Assembly (NCBI GenBank): GCA_002305635.1
Contig: DBPR01000021.1
Span: forward strand, 62,001 to 126,000
Length of the DNA stretch: 64,000 nt
Source: Anaerolineaceae bacterium UBA1415
GTDB lineage: Bacteria > Chloroflexota > Anaerolineae > Anaerolineales > Anaerolineaceae
Reading direction: 5' to 3'
Positions 18,332 to 27,366 of the stretch are shown piece by piece. The first letter of the stretch is position 1. Every line of letters starts with the position of its first letter. The notes beneath the pieces are model-generated. The model was not told the DNA's origin, made no database searches, and saw only the letters and a program-made list of their open reading frames with translations. The position numbers and the translations under genes were made by a program.

Positions 18332-18649
18332 TTAGGCTTCAATGTCCACATCTTCAATATGGACATTTATCTTAGCAACTTCCATGCCAACAATTTCAGT
18401 GATCTGTCTTTTGACGTGCTCCTGTATCTGTTCAGCGATCAGGCGCGCGTTGTATTTACTGCTGATGATGATGAACAGATCCAACGTGATCAAACCATCA
18501 TGAATTTCAACTTTAACCCCATCCTGAACGTTGGGGTTGGCGACGGGCGTAGCCATGCGACTGACACCAGAAACTGCCAGCGTGGTCAGTTTTGCGATTG
18601 TGCTCAACACTGTTGGCGCAATGGTGGTTTTTCCGATAGGTTTTTCCAT
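18332..18649 (-). CDS. Asp23/Gls24 family envelope stress protein
   Basis: 105 residues of the Asp23/Gls24 (DUF322) family, cytoplasmic proteins that associate with the membrane in Firmicutes and are induced by alkaline or envelope stress. Typical elements are a gated N-terminal helix (VLSTIAKLTTLAVSGVSRMA), a short beta segment VKVEIHDGLITLDLFIII and a C-terminal VAKINVHIEDVDIE. An asp23 gene next to nusB is a common Gram-positive arrangement, which supports the call. GAGGA precedes the ATG. Confidence 0.92.
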   Translation of the reverse strand: MEKPIGKTTIAPTVLSTIAKLTTLAVSGVSRMATPVANPNVQDGVKVEIHDGLITLDLFIIISSKYNARLIAEQIQEHVKRQITEIVGMEVAKINVHIEDVDIEA

Positions 18650-18650
18650 C

Positions 18651-19166
18651 TTAGTCCTCTTTTCCTCTAGGCAAATAGCCAGTCCTCAGAATACCGTACA
18701 GGACGATCTGATCATCAGTCATTTCAATGTTTTCATCCTGACTGCGGACAGCCTCAATCACCTTTGGATAATTAACACCTTCAGGCCAGCCTATCTCAAA
18801 AGCATTCATCGGGTCTGGATAACCCTTTGCTTGTTCTGACTTCTGAAAATTCAAGCCTTCCAACGCTTGATCGAAGGAGCCAGCATACTTTTCATAATGG
18901 CTCATCCAGGCCTGAATGATGATGCCGATAAAATGAGGGTCTTTTTCAAAGCGTTTTTCGATCTCTCTTGACAGCATGCGTTTCGGCGCGGTCAGAGGGT
19001 TGCGAAATCCACTGACCTTTACCTCACTCTTTAACGTTTCCACCAGTTTCTTGCGTAGTTCATCAGGATAAACAGCAAAATCTTCCAGGACGGTATCAAC
19101 TATTTCCTGTCGGAACCATGTTTCGATATAGACGTTAATTATATGTAAAGGTTTTAATTCACTCAT
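18651..19166 (-). CDS. Conserved-looking hypothetical protein
   Basis: 171 residues, mostly helical, rich in charged residues, without signal peptide or membrane segment. Notable phrases are NVYIETWFRQEIVDTVLEDF, PKRMLSREIEKRFEKDPHF and a Trp-containing SHYEKYAGSF. I do not recognise the family. It stops one base before the asp23 start and begins 33 bases after the acidic small gene, so it belongs to the nusB-asp23 operon. The close packing is the main evidence for expression. Confidence 0.7.
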   Translation of the reverse strand: MSELKPLHIINVYIETWFRQEIVDTVLEDFAVYPDELRKKLVETLKSEVKVSGFRNPLTAPKRMLSREIEKRFEKDPHFIGIIIQAWMSHYEKYAGSFDQALEGLNFQKSEQAKGYPDPMNAFEIGWPEGVNYPKVIEAVRSQDENIEMTDDQIVLYGILRTGYLPRGKED

Positions 19167-19199
19167 ATTACACCAGCCTCTTTCAAATCTGTTGATGGC

Positions 19200-19442
19200 T
19201 TAATAATCTGTATCATCGAGTTCGTCTTCCTCTTCCTCGACTTCCCAAAGGCTTTCAGTTTCCTCGTCTTCAGATTCATCCCAGGTTTCCAGTTCATCGT
19301 CCCAATCACCGATGTTGTCTTCGTCATCGATGGGGCGGTAGGTCTGACAACCGGTATCGGGATTAATATCAACGGCGGCAGCCGTACAATGTCTTTCATC
19401 CAAAAACAAACAATCCAAATAATAACAACGAATTTTTGTCAT
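19200..19442 (-). CDS. Small DUF1540-like Cys protein with long acidic tail
   Basis: 80 residues. The first half has four cysteines in the order IRCYYLDCLFLDERHC then GCQTYRP, close to the pattern of DUF1540 proteins (Cys-x3/4-Cys-...-Cys-x-Ala-...-Cys-x-Thr-Phe/Tyr), which are suspected metal binders. The second half is almost only Asp, Glu, Trp and Ser. GGAG precedes the ATG. It is the first gene of the run ending in nusB and the lipoprotein, 78 bases downstream of the rel stop. Function unknown. Confidence 0.65.
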   Translation of the reverse strand: MTKIRCYYLDCLFLDERHCTAAAVDINPDTGCQTYRPIDDEDNIGDWDDELETWDESEDEETESLWEVEEEEDELDDTDY

Positions 19443-19520
19443 TTCTTACTCCAATCAATCAAGCAATTAATTCGCTGGCATTTTACCTTAGACCTGCATA
19501 ACCGTAAAGCCAAAGAAGAC

Positions 19521-21719
19521 TTATCCTGGATTTACACGGGTCGCCTCAAAAACGTTCGGCAGATTCTCAAGCCTCGCCAAAACCCGGCTCAATTCGCTGA
19601 TGCCGGCAACTTCAAGGACAAGATTGACCTTGACAATGTGCTGACGGGTGGTCAATGATAAGTCAACCAGCCGAACTGGCTCGCTCGAAAGCACTGATGA
19701 AATATCAGCCATCAGACCCTGGCGATCATAGGCTGTGATCTGCAGAGGTACCGGATAAGTTTGCTCGACAAGCCCCCAATCCACCTGTATCAGTCGTTCG
19801 CTGTCATTCATGCGCATAGCATTAGGACAATCCATGCGGTGAATGGTCACGCCGCGGCCGCGAGTGATATAGCCAATAATGGGGTCACCCGGCGTTGGAT
19901 TGCAACAACGCGCGAAGGTATGTTGCATGCGGTTTAGACCCATGACGGTGATGTTATCGCTGGCCTTATGCTTAACAGGCGCTTCGGGAATCAGTTGTTC
20001 TTCTTCCTTCAGGCTGACAGCGGTTTGCTCCGCGATGCGATTGATCAGTTTTCCAATTGGAATGTCGCCACAGCCGATGCCAACATAGAGATCATCAACC
20101 GTTTTTAAATTAAAGGAAGGCAAAAGCTGGGGAAGATCAACCCCCGTCAGGCCAAGCCTCTTGAATTCCCTTTCCACCGATAGCTTCCCGTGCTCAAGAT
20201 TCAGGTCGCGGTCCTGCTGCTTGAACCACTGCCGTATTTTGGCCCTTGATCGGGAAGAACGAACCAGACCCAGGCTGGGGTTCAGCCAGTCCCGACTGGG
20301 ACCACCCCGGCTGACGGTCAATACTTCGACCTGATCACCGGTCTTAAGGGTATAGTCGAGCGTGACCAGTTTTCCGTTGATCTTCGCGCCCCGGCAGCGA
20401 TGCCCGATATCGGTATGAACCTGATAAGCAAAGTCGATCGGCGTCGCTCCCTGCGGCAGATCGATAACATCGCCTTTGGGTGTGATGACGTACACCCGAT
20501 CGCGGAAAAGATCAGTGCGCATTCCTTCGAGCAGCTCCTGGTTGTCTTCGACCTCCAGGCTCCAGCTCAACAAACTGCGCATTGCGCTTACTTTTTGCTC
20601 ATATTTTCCGGAAAAATGCTGCTTGTTTTCCTTGTAGCGCCAGTGCGCGGCGATACCGTACTCTGCATTCTGGTGCATTTCCATGGTTCTGATCTGAACT
20701 TCCAGTGGTTTTCCATCAGAATAAATGACCGCGGTATGCAAAGACTGATAATTATTTGGCTTTTTTGCGGCAATATAATCGTCAAATTCACCCGGAATCG
20801 GTGAATAGTGCATGTGAATGATGCCTAAAACCTTATAGCAGGTTTCGATGTCGTCAACGATCGCCCTGACAGCCCGAAGATCGCGAATCCCATCAAAACT
20901 TTTCTCTTTGTTGATCATTTTGCGATAGATCGAATAGATATGCTTGGGTCGGCCGCTGATTTTGGCCTTCACATCAGATTTTTCAAGCAGATCCTGCAGT
21001 TCTTCAATGATATGATCAACTTCTTCGAGCCTTTTTGTGCGTCTGAGCGTCAGATTTTCAGCGATCTCTTTATATTTTTCTGGATTTGTATAACGGAAAC
21101 CAAGGTCTTCCAGTTCCCATTTGAATTGCCAGATGCCCAGGCGATTTGCCAATGGCGCAAAAATATCGAGCGTCTCCTGCGCGATCTTGCGCTGCCTGTC
21201 AGGCGGCAAGGCATTGAGTGTGCGCATGTTATGCAGGCGGTCAGCCAACTTTATGACCACGATGCGAACATCATCTCCAATCGCCAGAAGCATCTTGCGA
21301 ATGGTCTCAGCCAGATCGTCCTTGTTCTTATTCTCGTTTTTTACTTGTGAGTCTACAAGCGGTTTGCGTTCATCCGGCTGCTGATCGCCACGGGAAAGAT
21401 AGGGCAGGGCAGTGATCCTGGTAACATCCTCAACAAATTTTGTGACCGGATCGCCAAATTCCTGTCTCAATGTTTTTGGTAATACATTGCAGTCAATTAA
21501 AACATCGTGCAGCAAAGCAGCTGTGATGATGTCTGCGTTGGCGTCCATTTCCAGCAAGATGGACGCCACACCAAAACAATGAGAAAAATACGGCTGACCA
21601 TTCGCACGGGTCTGACCCGCGTGAGCAGATTCAGCAAAACGATAAGCCTTTTCGATCTGCTCACGATCGGGACGCGAATACGCCTCCGGTAGTTTCTTTA
21701 GGAACTGTTCAATTTCCAT
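19521..21719 (-). CDS. rel: RelA/SpoT-family (p)ppGpp synthetase/hydrolase with altered hydrolase motif
   Basis: 732 residues with the full long-RSH layout: HD hydrolase (about 40-190), synthetase (about 230-350 with INKEKSFDGIRDLRAVRAIV and KPNNYQSLHTAVI), TGS (VITPKGDVIDLPQGATPIDF), helical region and C-terminal ACT domain. Only one such enzyme is visible. The hydrolase signature normally HDxxEDT reads HDVLIDC: His71 and Asp72 are present, but the glutamate (E81 of the Streptococcus enzyme) is isoleucine 75. The later KLADRLHNMRTL motif is intact. Synthetic activity should be normal; hydrolysis may be weakened. Confidence 0.94.
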   Translation of the reverse strand: MEIEQFLKKLPEAYSRPDREQIEKAYRFAESAHAGQTRANGQPYFSHCFGVASILLEMDANADIITAALLHDVLIDCNVLPKTLRQEFGDPVTKFVEDVTRITALPYLSRGDQQPDERKPLVDSQVKNENKNKDDLAETIRKMLLAIGDDVRIVVIKLADRLHNMRTLNALPPDRQRKIAQETLDIFAPLANRLGIWQFKWELEDLGFRYTNPEKYKEIAENLTLRRTKRLEEVDHIIEELQDLLEKSDVKAKISGRPKHIYSIYRKMINKEKSFDGIRDLRAVRAIVDDIETCYKVLGIIHMHYSPIPGEFDDYIAAKKPNNYQSLHTAVIYSDGKPLEVQIRTMEMHQNAEYGIAAHWRYKENKQHFSGKYEQKVSAMRSLLSWSLEVEDNQELLEGMRTDLFRDRVYVITPKGDVIDLPQGATPIDFAYQVHTDIGHRCRGAKINGKLVTLDYTLKTGDQVEVLTVSRGGPSRDWLNPSLGLVRSSRSRAKIRQWFKQQDRDLNLEHGKLSVEREFKRLGLTGVDLPQLLPSFNLKTVDDLYVGIGCGDIPIGKLINRIAEQTAVSLKEEEQLIPEAPVKHKASDNITVMGLNRMQHTFARCCNPTPGDPIIGYITRGRGVTIHRMDCPNAMRMNDSERLIQVDWGLVEQTYPVPLQITAYDRQGLMADISSVLSSEPVRLVDLSLTTRQHIVKVNLVLEVAGISELSRVLARLENLPNVFEATRVNPG

Positions 21720-21752
21720 GACTTACCTAATTGTAAGCGATTATCAGTACTC

Positions 21753-22910
21753 CTATTTTAATAGTTCTTTTGAATCAAAGGAGCGGTTATAACGCAATTT
21801 ATGCAAACAATCCTTTTCAACCGACGTGAGATTCCCCAAAACCACATTGGTAAGGAATTGCCCTGTACCTGGTCCAAGCATAAAGCCCTGGCCGCAGGTC
21901 CCGGACGCGATCAGGTATCCATCCAGACCCTCCACCGGACCGAAAATCGGATTCCCGTCCGGGGTCATGGGGTAGGTTCCTCGCCAGATCCTTCGAACAC
22001 GGATATTGCCCAAAACCGGCATGACTTCCACCAGGCGTTTGCAGACCATCGGGAGAAAAGAACTGCTGTTTTGCCTCCGGTTGCCCCAAACCTGGGGGTA
22101 GGGTGTCATACAAAAGATAATTTGCCCTTTCGGATTCTGATAGAAATAAAAATTGCTTGAGCCTGGACGCTCACGGATATCGACCACCATGGCGTTAAAC
22201 ATCGGTTGAACCGGCTCGCTGATGGCAGCCTCATGGCAATCAGGTTCGATCGGGATGTCAATACCAACCATATTTGAAATTTGTCTTGCCCATCCTCCAG
22301 CGGCATTGATGAAAAGTCCACAAGCGTACTGTCCACGATCTGTTCGCACCTGGGTTATCCTGTTGTTTTCAACAATAAGATCGCTTACTTTTTCGTTAAA
22401 GTGGAATTCTGCTCCGGCTTGCTGTGCTTTTTGCCAGAACGCGAAGCCAGATTTAAGCGGCGAGGCGCTGCCATCTTCGGGTGAAAAAGTACCACCGCGC
22501 AAACCAACCGGATCAAGCTGGGGCATAAGGGCAAGGATATCCTGTGTATCGTGCCAGTCGATGTTCAATCCCATTTGATGCTGGATGTCAAGCAGGCTTT
22601 TGAGGGTTGTTTCAACAGCCTCATCATAGGCTACGAAACTGTATCCACCGGCGCGCCAGTCGATATCATCGCCGTAAGTTTCCTTCCAGGTGGAAAAAAT
22701 ATCAATCGATCTTTCGCATAGGTAAATTTTGGAGGGGTCAGAATGGGTTGCCCGAATGCCACCTATGGCGTGTTTATTGGAAGCCTGACCAGGGCTTGCC
22801 AACGGTTCAATAACCAGGACGCTTAACCCAGCCTGGGAAAGATACATGGCGGTCGGTGTGCCAATTGATCCGGCACCAGCAATGATAACGTCGTAATTTT
22901 TATGCAGCAT
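21753..22910 (-). CDS. FAD-dependent amine/amino-acid dehydrogenase subunit (DAO family)
   Basis: 385 residues. The N-terminal dinucleotide-binding motif is VIIAGAGSIGTPTAMYLSQA; later come INAAGGWARQI and the C-terminal FAD block MTPDGNPIFGPVEGLDGYLI then SGTCGQGFMLGPGTG, characteristic of sarcosine oxidase beta, HcnC and proline dehydrogenase beta subunits. It probably oxidises a secondary amine or amino acid and passes electrons to the Fe-S/FAD partner. The start at 22910 follows GGAAGGCGG and overlaps the partner gene by 11 bases; an in-frame ATG further upstream has no such site. The substrate cannot be read from sequence. Confidence 0.85.
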   Translation of the reverse strand: MLHKNYDVIIAGAGSIGTPTAMYLSQAGLSVLVIEPLASPGQASNKHAIGGIRATHSDPSKIYLCERSIDIFSTWKETYGDDIDWRAGGYSFVAYDEAVETTLKSLLDIQHQMGLNIDWHDTQDILALMPQLDPVGLRGGTFSPEDGSASPLKSGFAFWQKAQQAGAEFHFNEKVSDLIVENNRITQVRTDRGQYACGLFINAAGGWARQISNMVGIDIPIEPDCHEAAISEPVQPMFNAMVVDIRERPGSSNFYFYQNPKGQIIFCMTPYPQVWGNRRQNSSSFLPMVCKRLVEVMPVLGNIRVRRIWRGTYPMTPDGNPIFGPVEGLDGYLIASGTCGQGFMLGPGTGQFLTNVVLGNLTSVEKDCLHKLRYNRSFDSKELLK

Positions 22911-25020
22911 TTTGACCGCCTTCCTTGAAATCCATTTCAACAAAATCTTTTACCGGTACTTCAACAAAAGCCGGCCGCACCGGCGGGTCTGTTACTTCTG
23001 CCAATGGAATTCCTTCTGCTGCAAACATGCGTCGGATCAGATTCAGACAAGTTTTTCCTCCGCAGGCTCCCATGCTGGCATAGGTGACCGCTTTGATCTG
23101 GTTGATATCGCGTACACCGGCTTTGATCAGCCTGCGGATCTCACCGGCGGTGATGCGTTCACAGCGGCAAACATAGGATTGGTCATCGATATCTTCAGGT
23201 TTGAGAGGTTCTCCCTCAAAAGCTTGTGCCTGGCTAGGCTCAATGATCCTGAAACCAGAAATGCGTTTGGCAAGTTCGACCGGTGCTTCAAAACTGATCA
23301 GACGGGTTCCATCTTTCAGCCCGGCCACCGATTTGATCTTGTCGATGGTAAATTCATCTAAAATCCGGCCTTCAATATCGGTCGCCTGGATTGGTTTCCC
23401 GACCTCGATATTGGGGTTATCCTGTTCAACCGGCAGGCTTACCAAAGCGCTGCCTTCACGATTTCGAAAATCGACCAGACTGATGGCCAGCCCAGGGCAG
23501 GTGGCGACGCATCGTCCGCAGGCGATACATTCGTCAATACGTTCCAGATCAAAATGAGGCAAGTGTCGAATGTCGGCCTCATCGATAAAGATCAGATCTT
23601 TCGGGCAGACATTCGCGCAGGGGTTGCAGGGAATCTCCTGCAGACAGTGGAAAACAGGGAAAACACCTTCCTGCTTTTCGGGATAATATTCTTCATAAAG
23701 CTTGCCGGGCCTGGATTTCAGGATTTCCTCGGTCTCTTTCCAGATCGCTGGTATTTCAGGCACATCTTTGCCAAGAACTTTGGCAATTTCACTACCCACG
23801 ATCTTGCCCGAAAAAATTGCAGCTGAGGCCTCTGCGATCTCTTTGGCATCGCCAGCCGCGTAAACCTGCATACCCACTTCTTTTGCGGCACTATAGAACT
23901 CATCCACAGGTTCCAGACCAACAGCGATCAGCAGTGTGTCACAATCGTAAACCTGTTCCGTGCCGGGGATGGGCTGGAATTTTTCATCGACTTTGGCGAT
24001 GACAACCTGCTCAACTTTTTCTGAACCACGCGCCTCCAAAACAGTGTGGGAGGTGTAAATCGGGACTCCGGATCGGGCCAGTTTGTCTTTATGAACTTTG
24101 TAGCCACCGCAATAAGGGGCTGCTTCCACCAGACCAGCCACATGAATGCCAGCCTGAATGGCGTGGTAGCCGGCGATCAGACCAACGTTCCCGCCGCCGA
24201 TAATAAAGAGATTCTGACAGGGTTTGACCAGATCGCGATTGACCAAAGTTTGAAACGCACCCGCGCCATAAACACCTGGTAAAGTGTTGCCAGGGAAAGC
24301 CAGGCTCCGTTCACGGGCGCCGGTCGCGATCAACAGGATCTCCGGTTTCACATGGACAACTTCTTTTTGATCACGATAGACATCTACAGTTTTGTCCTCA
24401 AAGACACCGATCGCTGTGGAGTTGATCCAAATCTCAAAGTTTGAAATGTTTTTTACCTGATCAGCCAGCTTTTTGGCGATGTCAATCCCTCTTGTGCCTG
24501 CAAAAACAGCTTGTTTTGAGCCAAAAAAGCGGTGGGTTTGGAGAACAAGCTTGCCGCCAGGTTGGTTTTTATCGTCGATCAATAAAACATTCGCCCCGGC
24601 ATTGCCCAGTTGGACAGCGGCGGAAAGCCCGGCAGGACCTGCGCCGATGATCAAAACTTCGATTTCAACGGTTCGTTGGAATTTTGATGGGGTAAAGGCA
24701 GGGTTGGATTGGGGCAGAACAGGCAAACCATCAGCTGGGACGATCTTCATATCAGGCGTTACAGCTGTCATGCAGGCTTTCACCGGCAAACCGTTCGCGA
24801 TGACCATGCACTGGGAACACTGCCCATTTGCGCAGAAAATGCCCTGAGGGCTTTTATCCTTGACGTGATGGCGAAAGACCGTCACGCCCTGTGCCATCAA
24901 GGCTGATGAGATCATTTCATTGGGTTTGGCATGGAATAGCTGTTCATTCCAGTAAAAAGGGATACTTGCAGTTGTTTCGTCAATCAAAATAGGGTGAGAT
25001 TTGATTCGATTGTCGGGCAT
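22900..25020 (-). CDS. Multi-cofactor oxidoreductase subunit (2Fe-2S, FAD/NAD(P), two 4Fe-4S, BFD-like)
   Basis: 706 residues, partner of the flavoprotein above. In order: a Fer2_4-type 2Fe-2S domain (CANGQCSQCMVIANGLPVKAC), a pyridine-nucleotide-disulfide oxidoreductase module (EVLIIGAGPAGLSAAVQLG and LFIIGGGNVGLIAGYHA), two 4Fe-4S sites (CLQEIPCNPCANVCP and CIACGRCVATCP) and a C-terminal BFD-like 2Fe-2S domain (CRCERITAGEIRRL ... GACGGKTC). Relatives are HcnA/HcnB and alpha subunits of proline or sarcosine dehydrogenases; the inserted 4Fe-4S pair suggests ferredoxin-type electron transfer. The ATG at 25020 is preceded by GAGGAG; in-frame codons further upstream would place that site inside the gene. 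Confidence 0.88.
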   Translation of the reverse strand: MPDNRIKSHPILIDETTASIPFYWNEQLFHAKPNEMISSALMAQGVTVFRHHVKDKSPQGIFCANGQCSQCMVIANGLPVKACMTAVTPDMKIVPADGLPVLPQSNPAFTPSKFQRTVEIEVLIIGAGPAGLSAAVQLGNAGANVLLIDDKNQPGGKLVLQTHRFFGSKQAVFAGTRGIDIAKKLADQVKNISNFEIWINSTAIGVFEDKTVDVYRDQKEVVHVKPEILLIATGARERSLAFPGNTLPGVYGAGAFQTLVNRDLVKPCQNLFIIGGGNVGLIAGYHAIQAGIHVAGLVEAAPYCGGYKVHKDKLARSGVPIYTSHTVLEARGSEKVEQVVIAKVDEKFQPIPGTEQVYDCDTLLIAVGLEPVDEFYSAAKEVGMQVYAAGDAKEIAEASAAIFSGKIVGSEIAKVLGKDVPEIPAIWKETEEILKSRPGKLYEEYYPEKQEGVFPVFHCLQEIPCNPCANVCPKDLIFIDEADIRHLPHFDLERIDECIACGRCVATCPGLAISLVDFRNREGSALVSLPVEQDNPNIEVGKPIQATDIEGRILDEFTIDKIKSVAGLKDGTRLISFEAPVELAKRISGFRIIEPSQAQAFEGEPLKPEDIDDQSYVCRCERITAGEIRRLIKAGVRDINQIKAVTYASMGACGGKTCLNLIRRMFAAEGIPLAEVTDPPVRPAFVEVPVKDFVEMDFKEGGQNAA

Positions 25021-25156
25021 AGACTCCTCGGTTTTCATATTCAATTCAGGTTTAATCTTACCACCACAAGCCTTGAAAGCATGCGTGAAATTTTAAATAT
25101 TACGAAATTGTGCGCTGTGACCTCCCTGTATCGGCGTTGTAAAAAATCTGGCAAAA

Positions 25157-26128
25157 TCAGGAGTTATCGAATATTTCCTGGTACTGTTTGTCGAGTTCGT
25201 CATCCGCCAGATGGGAATAGCGCTGAGTGACAGCGATATTGGTATGCCGCGCAAGCACCTGCGCGAGTTTCAGATTTCCGCTGCTTCCAAGGATGGTTGT
25301 AACAAAGTAATGCCGGAAGGAGTGGGGTGTGATCGTGCCCACAGCTTCATAGCCAATACATTCCTTCACACGTTCATTGACGATCGCCCGTCCCGTTGTC
25401 GTTGAAATAGGCTTGATCCGTTTGCCTGCCGCCTTGTCATGTCGTGCGAAAACGGGCAGGGAGGCCAAAGGTCTCCCACCGCGACCATCCAGTTCAGCCC
25501 GGGCATTCAGGTAATCCTGAATTGCTTTGATGGCACGCTTTGAAAAGCGCAACACCGCTTCTTTGTTGCCTTTACCGATCACGATCGCGCGGCTTTCATG
25601 CCAGTCCATATCGCCCCGGCGCAGATTACATGCCTCATGGACGCGTAAACCGGTATCTGCCAGCGTGATCAAAAAAGCACGGTCACGCAGATTGATCAAT
25701 CGTTCTGTTTCATTTTCGAATGGCTTTGAAGATAATTTTTCCGCGTAATCGAGCACAATTTCAATATCAGATTTTGGAAACTGGGGCAGCCTTATCCCTT
25801 GTCGGCGAGTGCGTTGCTTGACCAAGAGTCGCACTCTTGGAAGATTAATCTGCGCAAGGTTCTCACCGGCAATGTATTCATAGAAACCGATCGTTGCAGT
25901 GATATAAACCTGTTCCGTCGCGGATGAAAAATCTTTCAGCGCGTTCGCCATCCAAACAATGGCGTCTTCCGTAAGCTGTTCTATCTTTGTAGAATCTGGC
26001 TTTAATTCATGAGCTTCCAAAACTTCCTGGAAAAGGTTCATGGCGTTGTTGTAGGTGCGAAATGTATTGGCACTTCTGGAGAGCTTTACAGAATTAAGAT
26101 AGGCTTTTATCACTTCATTTATATTCAT
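25157..26128 (-). CDS. Tyrosine recombinase / integrase (XerC/D-like)
   Basis: 323-residue site-specific recombinase. The N-terminal SAM-like core-binding domain covers about residues 1-110 and the catalytic domain follows. The catalytic set is complete: Arg in DTGLRVHEACNLRRGD, Lys in VIGKGNKEAV, HSFRHYFVTTIL (His and Arg), the second His in LARHTNIAVTQRYSHL, and the nucleophilic Tyr there. No neighbouring dif-like site, excisionase or cargo is evident. It lies alone next to a 0.6-kb A+T-rich non-coding stretch. It could be a chromosome-dimer-type recombinase or the remnant of an integrated element. Confidence 0.92.
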   Translation of the reverse strand: MNINEVIKAYLNSVKLSRSANTFRTYNNAMNLFQEVLEAHELKPDSTKIEQLTEDAIVWMANALKDFSSATEQVYITATIGFYEYIAGENLAQINLPRVRLLVKQRTRRQGIRLPQFPKSDIEIVLDYAEKLSSKPFENETERLINLRDRAFLITLADTGLRVHEACNLRRGDMDWHESRAIVIGKGNKEAVLRFSKRAIKAIQDYLNARAELDGRGGRPLASLPVFARHDKAAGKRIKPISTTTGRAIVNERVKECIGYEAVGTITPHSFRHYFVTTILGSSGNLKLAQVLARHTNIAVTQRYSHLADDELDKQYQEIFDNS

Positions 26129-26747
26129 ACAGACCCCGATAATTCAACATGCTTGCGCATAGCATAAGTTTTCGACGGTGCTCGAAATTAACTTATCACA
26201 AGCATTATTATAATCTATTCCTGATTTTACGAAGATCATTTTTTATAGCAATTTATCAGACTCGGTCATCACTTCAGCTCAAAACATCATGTTCTTGTTA
26301 GTACGTGCTTTGATAGGCGTTCAGTCTTTAATTCAACAAAATATATGCCAGGTATTTAGATAATACTTTTATGTAAATTTCGTTAATTGGGTTAAAAGAA
26401 ACGCCATATATTAAATAAAAAAATTTAGTTAACTGATTGATTTCACGAGTTACAATAAGGAAATCCAGAAGAGCTACCTGAGTGCAATAATCCAATTACG
26501 CTTCTTATTATTCTTTGATTATTTTTTAGACCATTAATCAAATTTTTCCAGCCGGTTCCGTGCAGTAAATTCGGTTTTATAAATAAATCCTTAGATTGTG
26601 ATAATGATACTTATCGTAACCTATGGGCGGTTTTCATAAACCGGGTATCTTCCCTAACCCGATATTCGTGTATTTACTTCAAAGAAGTCATATTCATCAG
26701 GAACAAAGTAAATAGATTCATGTGAATCCATTACAACGTTAACTAAC
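26129..26747. other. A+T-rich intergenic region with no gene identified
   Basis: About 620 bases between the recombinase and a small hypothetical gene. It is visibly richer in A and T than its surroundings, has many stops in all frames and no tRNA-like fold. An imperfect inverted repeat near 26165-26200 (TAAGTTTTCGA and its approximate complement) precedes the recombinase start and could be a recombination or regulatory site. I see nothing else I can support. Confidence 0.6.
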
Positions 26748-27158
26748 TTATCTGGTTTTCAATACTTTCCAGGCGCCAATCCATGGTTCGCCGAGGCGGT
26801 TTTTCTCAGCCACTTCCACTTTTCCCAGTTGTTGTGCGACAGCAATAAGTTCTGGAGCGATTTTTACCCAATCCTGAGACAATACAGCAGCTTCAAGAAG
26901 GCTTTTTGCCTGATCCACCCAGGCCCATTCCATCCTGAAGCGATCCGCTTTCAGCCAATAATCGCGTTTTTCCCAGGCTGTCGCGCTTGAGTCGATCGAT
27001 TCAGCGATCTTCTCGAGCGCGAGCACAACAAACGCTGCCATATCAAGACTTTCAGCATCTGGCCTGCCCTTCTGCATTAATTTCCGAATCGCAAGGACGA
27101 TCGATTTGCATAATCGGTTGCGGTATGTTGTTCCATTTTCAGTGTTTTTTACTGTCAT
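26748..27158 (-). CDS. Small helical hypothetical protein
   Basis: 136 residues, helical, no signal peptide or cysteine motif (one Cys only). It has GTTYRNRLCKSIVLAIRKLM near the start and a Trp-rich middle (WEKRDYWLKADRFRMEWAWV). AGGGAA precedes the ATG. I do not recognise a family. It stands alone, divergent from the lysine operon, and its start lies about 200 bases from the riboswitch. It may be a short accessory gene. Confidence 0.6.
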   Translation of the reverse strand: MTVKNTENGTTYRNRLCKSIVLAIRKLMQKGRPDAESLDMAAFVVLALEKIAESIDSSATAWEKRDYWLKADRFRMEWAWVDQAKSLLEAAVLSQDWVKIAPELIAVAQQLGKVEVAEKNRLGEPWIGAWKVLKTR

Positions 27159-27330
27159 TTCAATTCCCTGTTAGTTAATTGCAGCGTATTATACCAACTT
27201 CCCCACCCTTGTTAGAATTGTCGTGAAATAACTGTATAATGTATGTACAACTTTAAATATCTGTTTTTTTTGCATTCTTATCAGATATTATGATCAAAAT
27301 TCCCCCCTTTTCTTAAATAAAAGCGTACGT

Positions 27331-27336
27331 TATAAT
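27331..27336 (+). promoter_or_regulatory. Candidate -10 hexamer of the lysine operon
   Basis: TATAAT lies just upstream of the lysine riboswitch, giving a predicted start near 27343 and a short 5' hairpin before the aptamer. The -35 side is weak. Another TATAAT at 27235-27240 is an alternative, giving a longer leader. Confidence 0.45.
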
Positions 27337-27366
27337 AATAACATCAGGTTAAACTGATGAAAAAAA

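Noticed and set aside
26599..26615. TGATAATGATACTTATC resembling a Fur box in the A+T-rich gap
   Set aside because: It matches only loosely, and no iron-related gene is near. In such A+T-rich sequence a chance match is likely.
27218..27240. TTGTCG...TATAAT as the lysine-operon promoter
   Set aside because: Only 11 bases separate the hexamers. Kept as a weaker alternative to the -10 at 27331.
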